Below are positions 55,108-64,000 of a DNA stretch of 64,000 nt, one piece after another. The notes beneath the pieces were generated by a model. The model was not told where the DNA came from, did no database searches, and saw only the letters and a program-made list of their open reading frames with translations. A program made the position numbers and the translations under genes. Position 1 is the first letter of the stretch. The number at the start of each line of letters is the position of its first letter. This stretch comes from Belnapia sp. F-4-1. Lineage in GTDB: Bacteria > Pseudomonadota > Alphaproteobacteria > Acetobacterales > Acetobacteraceae. The DNA is taken from contig NZ_KN676113.1 in the NCBI RefSeq assembly GCF_000802185.1, positions 5,030,028 through 5,094,027 of the forward strand. Reading direction: 5' to 3'.

Positions 55108-56277
55108 TCATCGTGCCAGAAAGGCGCGGAGCCGGTCGCCGGCCGGCGCCATCCCGACCACGCCGTTGAGGTGCCCGAGCGGCCCGGCCAGCTCGGCCGT
55201 CTCCACCTGCTTGCCGGCGCCGCGCAGCACCTCGACGAAGTCGCGGACGCCATCGGCGAGGAAGACACGGTCGGTCGGCGCGGAAACCACCAGCCAACGT
55301 GCCGGGCCGCCAGCGAGGGCTGCGGCGAAGCTTGGGTATTCGTTGAGGAAGAGCTGGTTGGCCCGCACCATGTAGATGAAGGCGTTGGCGTCCGAGGTGC
55401 GGGCCCGCGCCATCGCCGCCTCGTCGAGCCAGCGCTCGATGGCGAAGCGGTCGCCGATGCGGCGCGCCGGGTCCTGCCCCTCCGGCAGCTGGCGGTCGTA
55501 CTGCTTCGCCCAGAGCCGGTCGCGGGCATGGAGCGTCACGACCTTCCAGGCCTCGGCCAGGCCGCGCAGCGGCGCCTCCCGCCCCTGGCCATAATAGTTG
55601 CCCTCGGCCCAATTCGGGTCGAGCCGGATCGGCGCCTCCCAGATGTCGAGCCAGCCCTGCATCCAGGCATCGATATCGGCGGCGATGACCGGCATCACCC
55701 GCTCGACGAAGCCGGGATAGGCGGCGGCCCACTCGATGCTCTGCAGCCCGCCATTGGAGGGGCCGGCGACGAGGGCGAGGCGCCGCACCCCGAGGCTGTC
55801 GAGCAGCCGCTTCTGCGTCTCGACGAAGTCCCGCATGGAGACGACGGGGAAGGTCATGGCATAGGGCCGGCCGGTATCCGGGTTGATGCTGGCCGGGCCG
55901 GTGGTCACCGTGTTCGCGTCGGGCACGTTGACGTTGACCAGCGTATCCGCCGAGACGACGAAGTAGCGGTCGGTGTCGATCGGCTTGCCGGGGCCGATGA
56001 TCGCGTCCCAGTAGCCGGCCGGGCCGCCGGCCGCGAGGCGGCCGAAGGCATGGCTGTTGCCGCTGAAGAAGTGGCAGATGAGGATGGCGTTGGTGCCCTC
56101 CGCGTTCAGCCGGCCCATGGTCTGGTAGCCGATGCGAAGATTGCTGATCGTGGCGCCGCCACGGGTCTGGTAGGCGCCGCCCTCGAAGACGCGCTTCTCG
56201 ACCAACTCCTGCGCCATCGCCGGCCCCGCCAACAGGCCGAGCGCCAAAGCCAGCGCCGGCAAAGCACGCCGCATCAT
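55108..56277 (-). CDS. Exported alpha/beta hydrolase of the homoserine O-acetyltransferase (MetX) fold
   Basis: A 389-residue protein with a signal peptide (LPALALALGLLAGPAMAQE). It has a MetX-like alpha/beta-hydrolase domain: ILICHFFSGNSHAFG, the nucleophile elbow AGPSNGGLQS (Ser174), the aspartate in SAPTDRVFLADG and the histidine in PLGHLNGVVG. True MetX enzymes are cytoplasmic with a GGSMGG-type elbow, so export and GPSNG suggest a different ester or amide substrate. The start at 56277 has GGGGGAAA upstream; a TTG at 56292 is an alternative. It is divergent from hppA. Confidence 0.83.
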   Translation of the reverse strand: MMRRALPALALALGLLAGPAMAQELVEKRVFEGGAYQTRGGATISNLRIGYQTMGRLNAEGTNAILICHFFSGNSHAFGRLAAGGPAGYWDAIIGPGKPIDTDRYFVVSADTLVNVNVPDANTVTTGPASINPDTGRPYAMTFPVVSMRDFVETQKRLLDSLGVRRLALVAGPSNGGLQSIEWAAAYPGFVERVMPVIAADIDAWMQGWLDIWEAPIRLDPNWAEGNYYGQGREAPLRGLAEAWKVVTLHARDRLWAKQYDRQLPEGQDPARRIGDRFAIERWLDEAAMARARTSDANAFIYMVRANQLFLNEYPSFAAALAGGPARWLVVSAPTDRVFLADGVRDFVEVLRGAGKQVETAELAGPLGHLNGVVGMAPAGDRLRAFLAR

Positions 56278-56422
56278 CCGTGTTTCCCCCAAGGACTCGC
56301 CTTGGCCGCATGGTGGCGGGGCCAGCCCTGGCCGGCAAGCCTCGCAACCGCTGATATGCCAGCGGAATGCAACAGGGATACCGTTGCGCCGCTACCGCTG
56401 CCCGCCTAGCCTCGCCCCACCA

Positions 56423-56440
56423 GCGCCCCTCGAAGGGCGC
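56423..56440. promoter_or_regulatory. Near-perfect 18-nt inverted repeat upstream of hppA
   Basis: GCGCCC at 56423-56428 pairs with GGGCGC at 56435-56440, with TCGA at the centre and one mismatched position on each side. It lies 29 nt before the hppA start codon and in the divergent space to the MetX-like gene. It could be an operator or a leader hairpin. In DNA this GC-rich such a repeat can also arise by chance. Confidence 0.35.
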
Positions 56441-56468
56441 GGCGAACCACAGGGAGGCTTCCGTCTTG

Positions 56469-58586
<2,118 letters not shown>

Positions 58587-58592
58587 AACGGA

Positions 58593-58622
58593 AAGGGCCG
58601 GCGGATCGCTCCGCCGGCCCTT
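58593..58622. terminator. Bidirectional hairpin terminator after hppA
   Basis: A 13-bp perfect stem, AAGGGCCGGCGGA at 58593-58605 and its complement at 58610-58622, with a TCGC loop. It starts 7 nt after the hppA stop and ends 8 nt before the stop of the convergent small gene. The downstream tract CTTCTCC is only moderately T-rich, so termination may be imperfect. The symmetry lets it serve both genes. Confidence 0.75.
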
Positions 58623-58629
58623 CTCCTAC

Positions 58630-58848
58630 CTACCGGCCCGCCCGGGCCAGCGTCAGTATCGCCCGCTGGGGCTTGCCGGAGGCTTCGGCGATTCGGCGGT
58701 CCTGCGCCTCGATTTCGTCCCGTGCCGGCTCGTCGCCATCAAGTCCACCCAGCAGCTCGGTCGGCACCTTGCGGTTGGAGGCACGGCTGCCATCCGCATA
58801 GGCGACATCGAAAAGCACGTATTTTCCGTCATCGCGGCGCTTGGCCAT
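58630..58848 (-). CDS. 72-residue conserved-looking small protein, unknown function
   Basis: A charged, soluble protein with the opening MAKRRDDGKYVLFDVAYADG, which looks like a beta-hairpin, followed by SRASNRKVPTELLGGLDGDE. The C-terminal half, EIEAQDRRIAEASGKPQRAI, is helical. GAGGACAG precedes the ATG. It has no signal peptide or membrane segment. I do not recognise the family. It is the last of four small minus-strand genes between hppA and the rpoD region, and shares the bidirectional hairpin with hppA. Confidence 0.7.
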   Translation of the reverse strand: MAKRRDDGKYVLFDVAYADGSRASNRKVPTELLGGLDGDEPARDEIEAQDRRIAEASGKPQRAILTLARAGR

Positions 58849-58878
58849 GATACTGTCCTCATGCCGCCGCAGCGGTGG

Positions 58879-59049
58879 TTATCGTTCCTGCTCCGCAGGT
58901 TCTTCCTCGGGCGGCAGGCCCTGGGCCTCGCGCTCGGCCTTGCGGCGGGCGACGGCTTCCTCGCGCTCGCGCTGCTTCGCTTCCTGCTTCGCCTGCTTGC
59001 CGCGATTCACCTCGGCCCGCTGCTGGCCGTAATTCGGTCTGCGCGCCAT
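58879..59049 (-). CDS. 56-residue lysine/arginine/glutamate-rich small protein
   Basis: A short frame reading MARRPNYGQQRAEVNRGKQA and then an uninterrupted charged helix (KQEAKQREREEAVARRKAER) before an acidic tail (PPEEEPAEQER). GGGAGCA lies about 6 nt before the ATG. Similar small helical proteins starting with a RPNY-like stretch occur in many proteobacteria, often near cold-shock or translation genes, with unknown function; nucleic-acid or ribosome contact is a guess. It sits 30 nt upstream of the 72-residue small gene on the same strand. Confidence 0.65.
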   Translation of the reverse strand: MARRPNYGQQRAEVNRGKQAKQEAKQREREEAVARRKAEREAQGLPPEEEPAEQER

Positions 59050-59122
59050 CGGCTGCTCCCGGACGTGATTCTAGGCTGACGGCATCATGCCGCAGCGGCT
59101 TCGATGAGCGTCTGTGGTCGGC

Positions 59123-59335
59123 TCAGCTGAAGACGGCAGGCGGTCCGCCACGGAGCTGGTTCTCCGGCACCACGCGCTCATGCCCGTCCTGCTGGTGCTT
59201 CACCCGGTACTCACGGACATTCGCCGGACCAGGGAGCTGCCGTACCACGGTATAAAGGCCGCGCGGCACATTGCCGTCGAAGCGGCCGGCGATGAATTCG
59301 ACATTCTGGCCGACGGTGTAGAGATGCGTTGCCAT
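59123..59335 (-). CDS. 70-residue small SH3-like protein, conserved in alphaproteobacteria
   Basis: A compact all-beta protein: HLYTVGQNVEFIAGRFDGN, GLYTVVRQLPGPANVREYRV, then HQQDGHERVVPENQL. The GxYTVVRQLP...YRVK...DGHERVV pattern recurs in many alphaproteobacterial hypothetical proteins and resembles a small SH3-type barrel. AGGAGG lies 6 nt before the ATG at 59335; the frame is open further upstream without a ribosome-binding site. It follows cspA after a strong terminator, so it either has its own promoter in the preceding 20 nt or depends on read-through. Function is unknown. Confidence 0.75.
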   Translation of the reverse strand: MATHLYTVGQNVEFIAGRFDGNVPRGLYTVVRQLPGPANVREYRVKHQQDGHERVVPENQLRGGPPAVFS

Positions 59336-59357
59336 GTTGGCCTCCTCTTGCCACCGC

Positions 59358-59384
59358 AAAAAAGAGGCGGGCCGAAGCCCGCCC
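59358..59384 (-). terminator. Strong factor-independent terminator of cspA
   Basis: On the minus strand a 7-bp stem GGCGGGC / GCCCGCC with a TTCG tetraloop is followed by TCTTTTTT. It begins 8 nt after the cspA stop codon. The very stable UUCG loop and six-T run make this the clearest terminator in the window. Confidence 0.92.
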
Positions 59385-59391
59385 CAGTCGC

Positions 59392-59598
59392 TCAGTCGAG
59401 CTTCAGGTTGCAAGCGGAGAGCTTGCCCTGCTGGCCGCGCTGCACATCGAAGCTGAGGCGCTGGCCGTCCTGCAGGCCCTGGAGGCCGGAGCGCTGGACA
59501 TCGGAGATGTGGACGAAAACGTCAGCGGTGCCGTCCTCGGGCTGGATGAAGCCGTAGCCCTTGGTTGCGTTGAACCACTTAACAGTGCCGGTAGACAT
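59392..59598 (-). CDS. cspA: Cold-shock-domain protein (CspA family)
   Basis: A 68-residue OB-fold RNA chaperone. It has RNP1-like KGYGFIQPEDG and RNP2-like DVFVHISDV, and opens GTVKWFNATKGYGF. Length and sequence are normal for a Csp. The start at 59598 is where the family begins; an in-frame upstream extension of 76 residues is not credible. The 175-nt gap to the upstream GNAT gene leaves room for a long 5' leader, as is usual for cold-shock mRNAs. A weak minus-strand pair TTGCAA (59764-59759) and TATCTT (59739-59734) with a 19-nt spacer is the only promoter candidate seen. Confidence 0.95.
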   Translation of the reverse strand: MSTGTVKWFNATKGYGFIQPEDGTADVFVHISDVQRSGLQGLQDGQRLSFDVQRGQQGKLSACNLKLD

Positions 59599-59773
59599 GC
59601 GGGGAATCCCATCATGCAAGGGTGCCGTCCCACGCCATCGCGGGGCGGGCCAATCTGCCTTTGAGGGACGGAAACCAGGCTCGGGCTCCCAGGGGAGCAA
59701 ACGAAACGGGCCGAACCAGACGGGTTGACACCTAAGATATGGGCCTATCCCGCCGACATTGCAATGGGGTGCG

Positions 59774-60346
59774 TCAGCCGATCCGCAGGCGCGACGGGAT
59801 GGGAAGGCCGAGATGCAGCGGCACATTCCACACCTCGCGCACCGTGCGCAACCGGCCGAAGCCGGCGGCGAGGTAGTTGGGCAGCGCGCGGGGATGGTCT
59901 GCCGTGCAGGTGTTCACCGTGAGGGCGCGGGTGCCCTGGCTCCAGGCCTCATCCACCGCGTGGCCGAGGAAGGCGCGGCCGAGCCCGGCGCCGATGGCAT
60001 GCGGCATCAGCCCGAAATAGGAGAGGTTGACCAGCGGGCGGTTGCGGCGGTCGAGCTCGTAGAAGCCGGCCGGCTCGCCATCCTTGTAGAGCACATGGAT
60101 GGTGACGCCGGAATCGGCCAGGATTCGGGAGAGCTCGGCTTCGGTCAGCGTGCGCCGCAGCCACCAGACATAGTCGTGGCCGACCGTGTCGTAGAGGTAG
60201 CGGTAGAAGGCCGTGGTGCAGCGCGTAGCCTGCGTCACGCGCACCCCGAGCGGCAGCGGCGGCGGCGGACCGGCAGGGCGCCGGTCCATCCGCAGGAAGG
60301 TGACGTCGACGGCGACCGCTGCCGTCCGCTCCGCCGCGACGCTCAT
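59774..60346 (-). CDS. GNAT-family N-acetyltransferase
   Basis: A 190-residue acetyltransferase. The central part reads FYRYLYDTVGHDYVWWLRR, then VLYKDGEPAGFYELDRR. The acetyl-CoA-binding segment is FGLMPHAIGAGLGRAFLGHAV, with the GxGxG/A-like IGAGLG. TADHPRALPNYLAAGFGR ends the fold. The ATG stands 1 nt after the rpoD stop (TAGGATG), so it is almost certainly on the rpoD transcript and translationally coupled to it. The acceptor is unknown. Confidence 0.85.
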   Translation of the reverse strand: MSVAAERTAAVAVDVTFLRMDRRPAGPPPPLPLGVRVTQATRCTTAFYRYLYDTVGHDYVWWLRRTLTEAELSRILADSGVTIHVLYKDGEPAGFYELDRRNRPLVNLSYFGLMPHAIGAGLGRAFLGHAVDEAWSQGTRALTVNTCTADHPRALPNYLAAGFGRLRTVREVWNVPLHLGLPIPSRLRIG

Positions 60347-60347
60347 C

Positions 60348-62273
60348 CTAGTTGTCGAGGAAGCTGCGGAGCTTCCGCGAGCGGCTGGGATGCTTCAGCT
60401 TGCGCAGCGCCTTCGCCTCGATCTGCCGGATGCGCTCGCGCGTGACGTTGAACTGCTGGCCGACCTCTTCCAGCGTGTGGTCGGTGTTCATGCCGATGCC
60501 GAAGCGCATGCGCAGCACGCGCTCCTCGCGCGGCGTGAGCGAGGAGAGCACCCGCGTCGTCGCCTCGCGCAGGTTGGACTGGATGGCGGCGTCGAGCGGG
60601 ATGATCGCCGCCTTGTCCTCGATGAAGTCGCCGAGATGGCTGTCCTCCTCGTCGCCGATCGGCGTCTCCAGCGAGATCGGCTCCTTGGCGATCTTGAGGA
60701 CCTTGCGCACCTTCTCGAGCGGCATGCCGAGCTTCTCGGCCAGCTCCTCCGGCGTCGGCTCGCGGCCGATCTCGTGCAGCATCTGCCGCGAGGTGCGGAC
60801 CAGCTTGTTGATCGTCTCGATCATGTGGACCGGGATGCGGATGGTCCGCGCCTGGTCGGCGATGCTGCGCGTGATGGCCTGCCGGATCCACCAGGTCGCA
60901 TAGGTGCTGAACTTGTAGCCGCGGCGGTACTCGAACTTATCGACGGCCTTCATCAGGCCGATGTTGCCTTCCTGGATCAGGTCGAGGAATTGCAGGCCGC
61001 GGTTGGTGTATTTCTTGGCAATCGAGATGACGAGGCGGAGGTTGGCCTCGATCATCTCCTTCTTCGCCTGCGTCATGTCGCGCTCGCCGCGCGAGACGGT
61101 GGCGTAGACGCGGCGGAACTCGGCGATCGGCAGGTTGGTGTCGTTGGCGATGGCGCCCATCTGAGCGCGCACCGTCTCCACATCGTCGCGCGAGCGGGCG
61201 ATGAAGGCCTTCCAGGGCTTGCCCGTCAGCTTGGTCAGGCGGTCGAACCAGGCGGGGTCCAGCTCGGAGCCACGCCAGTGCTGGAGGAATTCCTCGCGCT
61301 TGACCTTGGCGCCCTCGGCCAGCCGCAGCACCTGGCCCTCGAGGCTGGTGAGCTTGCGGTTGATGGTCTTGAGCTGCTCGACCAGTTCCTCGATGCGGTT
61401 GTTGTGCAGGTGGACCTTCTGCACCAGCGCGACCAGCTCCTGGCGCGTCTTCTCGTAGGTCTTCTCGGAGCGGCCCTGCAGGTCCTCGCCGGCGGAATAG
61501 GCCTCCATGCGCTTCGCCTGCAGCTTGTGCAGGCGGGAATAGCCCTGCTCGATGGCCTCGAAGGCAGCGAGCGCCTCGGGCTTCAGCTTCTCCTCAAGCG
61601 CGGAGAGGGAGAGGCCGAGCCCCTCGCCTTCCTCGCCTTCCTCGAACTCCTCGTCCGGGTCGGGCGGGGCGGCGCCCTCGGGGCTGTCGGCGGCGGCGGT
61701 CGCCTCGAGGTCGATGACGTCGCGCAGCAGCATCTTGCCGGCGCGGACGGCCTCGTGCCAGGCGATGATGGCCTTGAAGGTCTGCGGGCTCTCGCAAAGC
61801 CCGCCGATCATCATGTCGCGCCCGGCCTCGATGCGCTTGGCGATCGCGATCTCGCCCTCGCGGGACAGCAGCTCGACGCTGCCCATCTCGCGCAGGTACA
61901 TCCGCACGGGGTCGTCGGTGCGGCCGAGGCTTTCCTCGTCGACGTTGCCGCCGCCCTCTTCCTCGTCCTTCTCTTCCTTGTCCTCGGCGGCGGGCTTGGC
62001 GACGGCGGTGCCCTCGCCGTCCTCGCTCTCCTCGGACTCGACCACGTTGATGCCGATCTCGCTCAGCATCGCCATGGTGTCCTCGATCATCTCGGAGGAA
62101 ACCTGGTCGGAGGGCAGCGCCGCGTTCAACTCGTCATAGGTGACGTAGCCGCGCTCCTTGCCGCGGGCGATCAGCTTCTTGACCGCGGCCGTCAAGGTGT
62201 CGAGGAGGACGCCCTCCACCACCTCGTCGCGCGTCTCGACCGTATCCGTACCACCTGCGGCCTTGCTCGCCAT
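60348..62273 (-). CDS. rpoD: Primary sigma factor RpoD (sigma-70)
   Basis: A 641-residue housekeeping sigma factor. Region 1.1 is at about residues 20-90 and region 1.2 contains [22 protein letters not shown] long acidic non-conserved region follows. Region 2 near residues 405-475 shows [20 protein letters not shown] and [18 protein letters not shown]. Region 4 near the end has [21 protein letters not shown], the helix that reads the -35 element. It lies 62 nt behind dnaG, the classic macromolecular-synthesis order, and a GNAT gene follows directly. Confidence 0.97.
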   Translation of the reverse strand: MASKAAGGTDTVETRDEVVEGVLLDTLTAAVKKLIARGKERGYVTYDELNAALPSDQVSSEMIEDTMAMLSEIGINVVESEESEDGEGTAVAKPAAEDKEEKDEEEGGGNVDEESLGRTDDPVRMYLREMGSVELLSREGEIAIAKRIEAGRDMMIGGLCESPQTFKAIIAWHEAVRAGKMLLRDVIDLEATAAADSPEGAAPPDPDEEFEEGEEGEGLGLSLSALEEKLKPEALAAFEAIEQGYSRLHKLQAKRMEAYSAGEDLQGRSEKTYEKTRQELVALVQKVHLHNNRIEELVEQLKTINRKLTSLEGQVLRLAEGAKVKREEFLQHWRGSELDPAWFDRLTKLTGKPWKAFIARSRDDVETVRAQMGAIANDTNLPIAEFRRVYATVSRGERDMTQAKKEMIEANLRLVISIAKKYTNRGLQFLDLIQEGNIGLMKAVDKFEYRRGYKFSTYATWWIRQAITRSIADQARTIRIPVHMIETINKLVRTSRQMLHEIGREPTPEELAEKLGMPLEKVRKVLKIAKEPISLETPIGDEEDSHLGDFIEDKAAIIPLDAAIQSNLREATTRVLSSLTPREERVLRMRFGIGMNTDHTLEEVGQQFNVTRERIRQIEAKALRKLKHPSRSRKLRSFLDN

Positions 62274-62335
62274 GCCTGCGCTCCATGCCTGCGACGGGCG
62301 GCCCGTGGGGGGCGGTCACCCGTGCGACGATCCTT

Positions 62336-64000
62336 CTATATTATGCTATTCGGCTGGGCCTGATCCCCGGCCTCGCCGCTCAGCAGGGCGCGCTGCGCTT
62401 CGAGCAGCAGCACGTAGCGATGCTGGGCTTGCGGGTCGTTGGTTTCTTCCAGCATTCTCCGAGCCTCGGCCAGATCGTGGTCCAACTCCGCCTTGCCCCG
62501 CAGCAGGCTGAAAAAATGCCACCAAGCCTCGAGCGCCTCCTTTGGCTGGGCCTCGGGATCGGCGGCCTGGGAGAGGCCTTGCTTCCTGGTCACCCAGGCA
62601 GCAGCAGACTCCCATCCTGCCTGTCGGAGGTGGTCCATCAGGCTCATCGAGTCAAGGTGATCGGCATCGGGAAGCCATGCGAGAAGTGCCTCCCTGAGCT
62701 GCGAGCAGTCGCCGGAGGGCAGGTCGAGCGAGGCCAGGGCCTCCTCCACCCCGGACAGCAGGGCCGGATGGTGGAGCAGGATCGCCAAAAGGTTGCGGGC
62801 GCGCTCCAGACGAATCGCCTCATGGTCGATGGCGGCGCGTTGCAGGCCGCGGATGGAGACGAGTTCGCCCGGCTTCCCGCGAGGCGTCCAGGCGGGACGC
62901 GCGGCCGGGGCCGGGCGGGCGCTGCGGCCCTCGGCGAAGAAGCGGTCGAGCCAAGCGCGGCGGTATTCGCTGGAAAGGGTCTTGTCGGGGATGCTCTTCG
63001 CCGCCGCGCCGAGGCGGTGGCGGAAGGCGGCGCGCTGCTCGGGCGTGGCGGGCGGGGTCGGGCCGGCGAGTAGGTCGTAGAGGGCGGCCGATAGCGGCTT
63101 GGCGCCGGCGAGCACGGCCTCGAAGGCGGGCGGGCCGGCCTTCGCCACCAGCGTGTCGGGATCCTCGCCGCCGGTGAGCATCGCCAGGCGCAGGCTGCGG
63201 TCGGGGGCGAGCAGGGGCAGGGCCAGCTCGGCGGAGCGGAAGGCGGCCTTGGCGCCGGCGGCGTCGCCGTCGAAGCAGAGCACGGGCTCGGGGGAGACCT
63301 GCCACAGCGCGTCCAGTTGCTCGGCGGTCAGCGCCGTCCCCAAGGGTGCGACGGCACCGCCGAAGCCGGCCTGGTGCAGGGCGATGACATCCATGTAGCC
63401 CTCGACGACGACGACCGTGGCGCCGCGGAAGGCGCCCTCGCGCGCAAGGTCGAGGCCGTAGAGGCTGCGGCGCTTGGAGAAGAGCTCCGTCTCCGGGCCG
63501 TTGACGTATTTCGGCTGGCCGTCGCCGAGGATGCGGCCGCCGAAGCTGATGGTCCGGCCGCGCCGGTCGCGGATCGGGAAGATCACGCGGTTGAAGAACA
63601 TGTCGACCAGCCCCCCCTCGGGCCGGTCCGGGTCGCGCGGCTTCATCAGTCCGGCGGCAACGAGCTGCTCGGGGGTGATGCCCTCGCCCTTGAGGTCGGC
63701 GGCGAGCGCCCCCCTCCCCTCGCCCGACCAGCCGAGGCCGAAGCGGGCGATGGTCGCCTCGGTGAGGCCACGCTTGCGGAGGTAGTCGAGGCCAGCGCGG
63801 CCCTCGGGCAGCATCAGGCGGCGGCGGAAGGCGGCTTCGGCCGCGGCGCAGACGCCGTACAGGTCCTTCGCACGGCGCTCGCGCTCGGCGGCCTGGGGCG
63901 TCGCCTTCGGCACCTGCATCCCCGCCTCGCCGGCGAGGCGCTCGACGGCCTCGGGGAAGCTGGCGCCCTCGGCGCGCATGAGGAAGGTGATCGCATCCCC
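62336..64000 (-). CDS. dnaG: DNA primase, C-terminal 554 residues (5' end outside window)
   Basis: DnaG lays RNA primers at replication forks. The frame runs off the right edge: DAITFLMRAEGASFPEAVERLAG is visible, so only the CHC2 zinc-finger start is missing. The catalytic core shows FNRVIFPIRDRRGRTISFGGR and PKYVNGPETELFSKRRSLYG. The TOPRIM part has VVVVEGYMDVIALHQAGF with the catalytic glutamate and CFDGDAAGAKAAFR with the metal-binding aspartates. The last 150 residues are the helicase-binding domain, which is divergent as usual. rpoD follows after 62 nt. Confidence 0.95.
   Translation of the reverse strand, partial: GDAITFLMRAEGASFPEAVERLAGEAGMQVPKATPQAAERERRAKDLYGVCAAAEAAFRRRLMLPEGRAGLDYLRKRGLTEATIARFGLGWSGEGRGALAADLKGEGITPEQLVAAGLMKPRDPDRPEGGLVDMFFNRVIFPIRDRRGRTISFGGRILGDGQPKYVNGPETELFSKRRSLYGLDLAREGAFRGATVVVVEGYMDVIALHQAGFGGAVAPLGTALTAEQLDALWQVSPEPVLCFDGDAAGAKAAFRSAELALPLLAPDRSLRLAMLTGGEDPDTLVAKAGPPAFEAVLAGAKPLSAALYDLLAGPTPPATPEQRAAFRHRLGAAAKSIPDKTLSSEYRRAWLDRFFAEGRSARPAPAARPAWTPRGKPGELVSIRGLQRAAIDHEAIRLERARNLLAILLHHPALLSGVEEALASLDLPSGDCSQLREALLAWLPDADHLDSMSLMDHLRQAGWESAAAWVTRKQGLSQAADPEAQPKEALEAWWHFFSLLRGKAELDHDLAEARRMLEETNDPQAQHRYVLLLEAQRALLSGEAGDQAQPNSII

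Noticed and set aside
51974-55375. Plus-strand open frame of about 1130 codons opposite the chemoreceptor
   Set aside because: It is antisense to a well-supported receptor gene and partly out of frame with a good permease; no protein-like motif.
59725-59753. Plus-strand TTGACA resembling a -35 element
   Set aside because: No acceptable -10 lies 16-18 nt downstream and there is no plus-strand gene to express.
59599-59826. In-frame N-terminal extension of cspA
   Set aside because: The extra 76 residues have no ribosome-binding site and do not resemble cold-shock proteins, which begin at the ATG at 59598.
62320-62350. AT-rich patch near the dnaG end as an internal rpoD promoter
   Set aside because: The AT-rich bases are the last dnaG codons and stop; no matching -35 was found.

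Overview
The window reads as ordinary chromosome of a high-GC alphaproteobacterium, most likely an Acetobacteraceae member of the Roseomonas type. This is inferred from the very high GC, the alphaproteobacterial gene orders xseB-ispA-dxs-tlyA and dnaG-rpoD, and the many solute-binding proteins (Bug, TAXI, AapJ-like, NMT1-like). No rRNA, tRNA, CRISPR array, prophage or insertion sequence was recognised. Both window edges cut genes: serA on the left and dnaG on the right.

Layout. 1-990 is the end of serA. 996-8010 (minus) carries pdxH, an APH/P-loop kinase fusion, a universal stress protein and a TRAP transport set (TAXI receptor, fused permease) followed by an AapJ-like amino-acid receptor. 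8123-10072 is fabI-aroC. 10239-11566 is an XRE/MmyB-type regulator divergent from a small membrane protein, with a perfect 17-nt palindrome between them. 11621-14943 holds an RTX metalloprotease and two unrecognised proteins. 15009-19289 (minus) is the isoprenoid operon xseB-ispA-dxs-tlyA-thioesterase. 19623-28384 is transport and small-molecule metabolism, ending in a complete branched-chain-amide type ABC operon. 28388-35623 (minus) is glycogen metabolism, glgP-glgC-glgA-glgX, without glgB. 35691-37899 is a tungstate importer (tupBCA). 38007-40013 has a CinA-type amidase, a VOC protein and an SDR. 40044-46172 is a heavy-metal RND efflux operon. 46438-52808 has a carbamoylase-like hydrolase, a GNAT, a TPP enzyme, and an NMT1-type ABC system whose receptor is separated from its ATPase and permease by an AT-rich orphan AbrB-type gene. 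52805-56277 has a chemoreceptor and an exported MetX-like hydrolase. 56469-58586 is a proton-pumping pyrophosphatase. 58630-59598 is a cluster of four very small genes ending in cspA. 59774-64000 is GNAT-rpoD-dnaG.

No clear new multi-gene system is visible. The points that best repay a second look are the palindromic operator at 11081-11097, the AbrB island at 50875-51200, the apparent ATC start of tlyA, the unrecognised 417-residue protein at 13432, the small-gene island next to cspA, and the direct repeats upstream of the RND operon. Functions are assigned by recognising motifs by eye; no database search was run.
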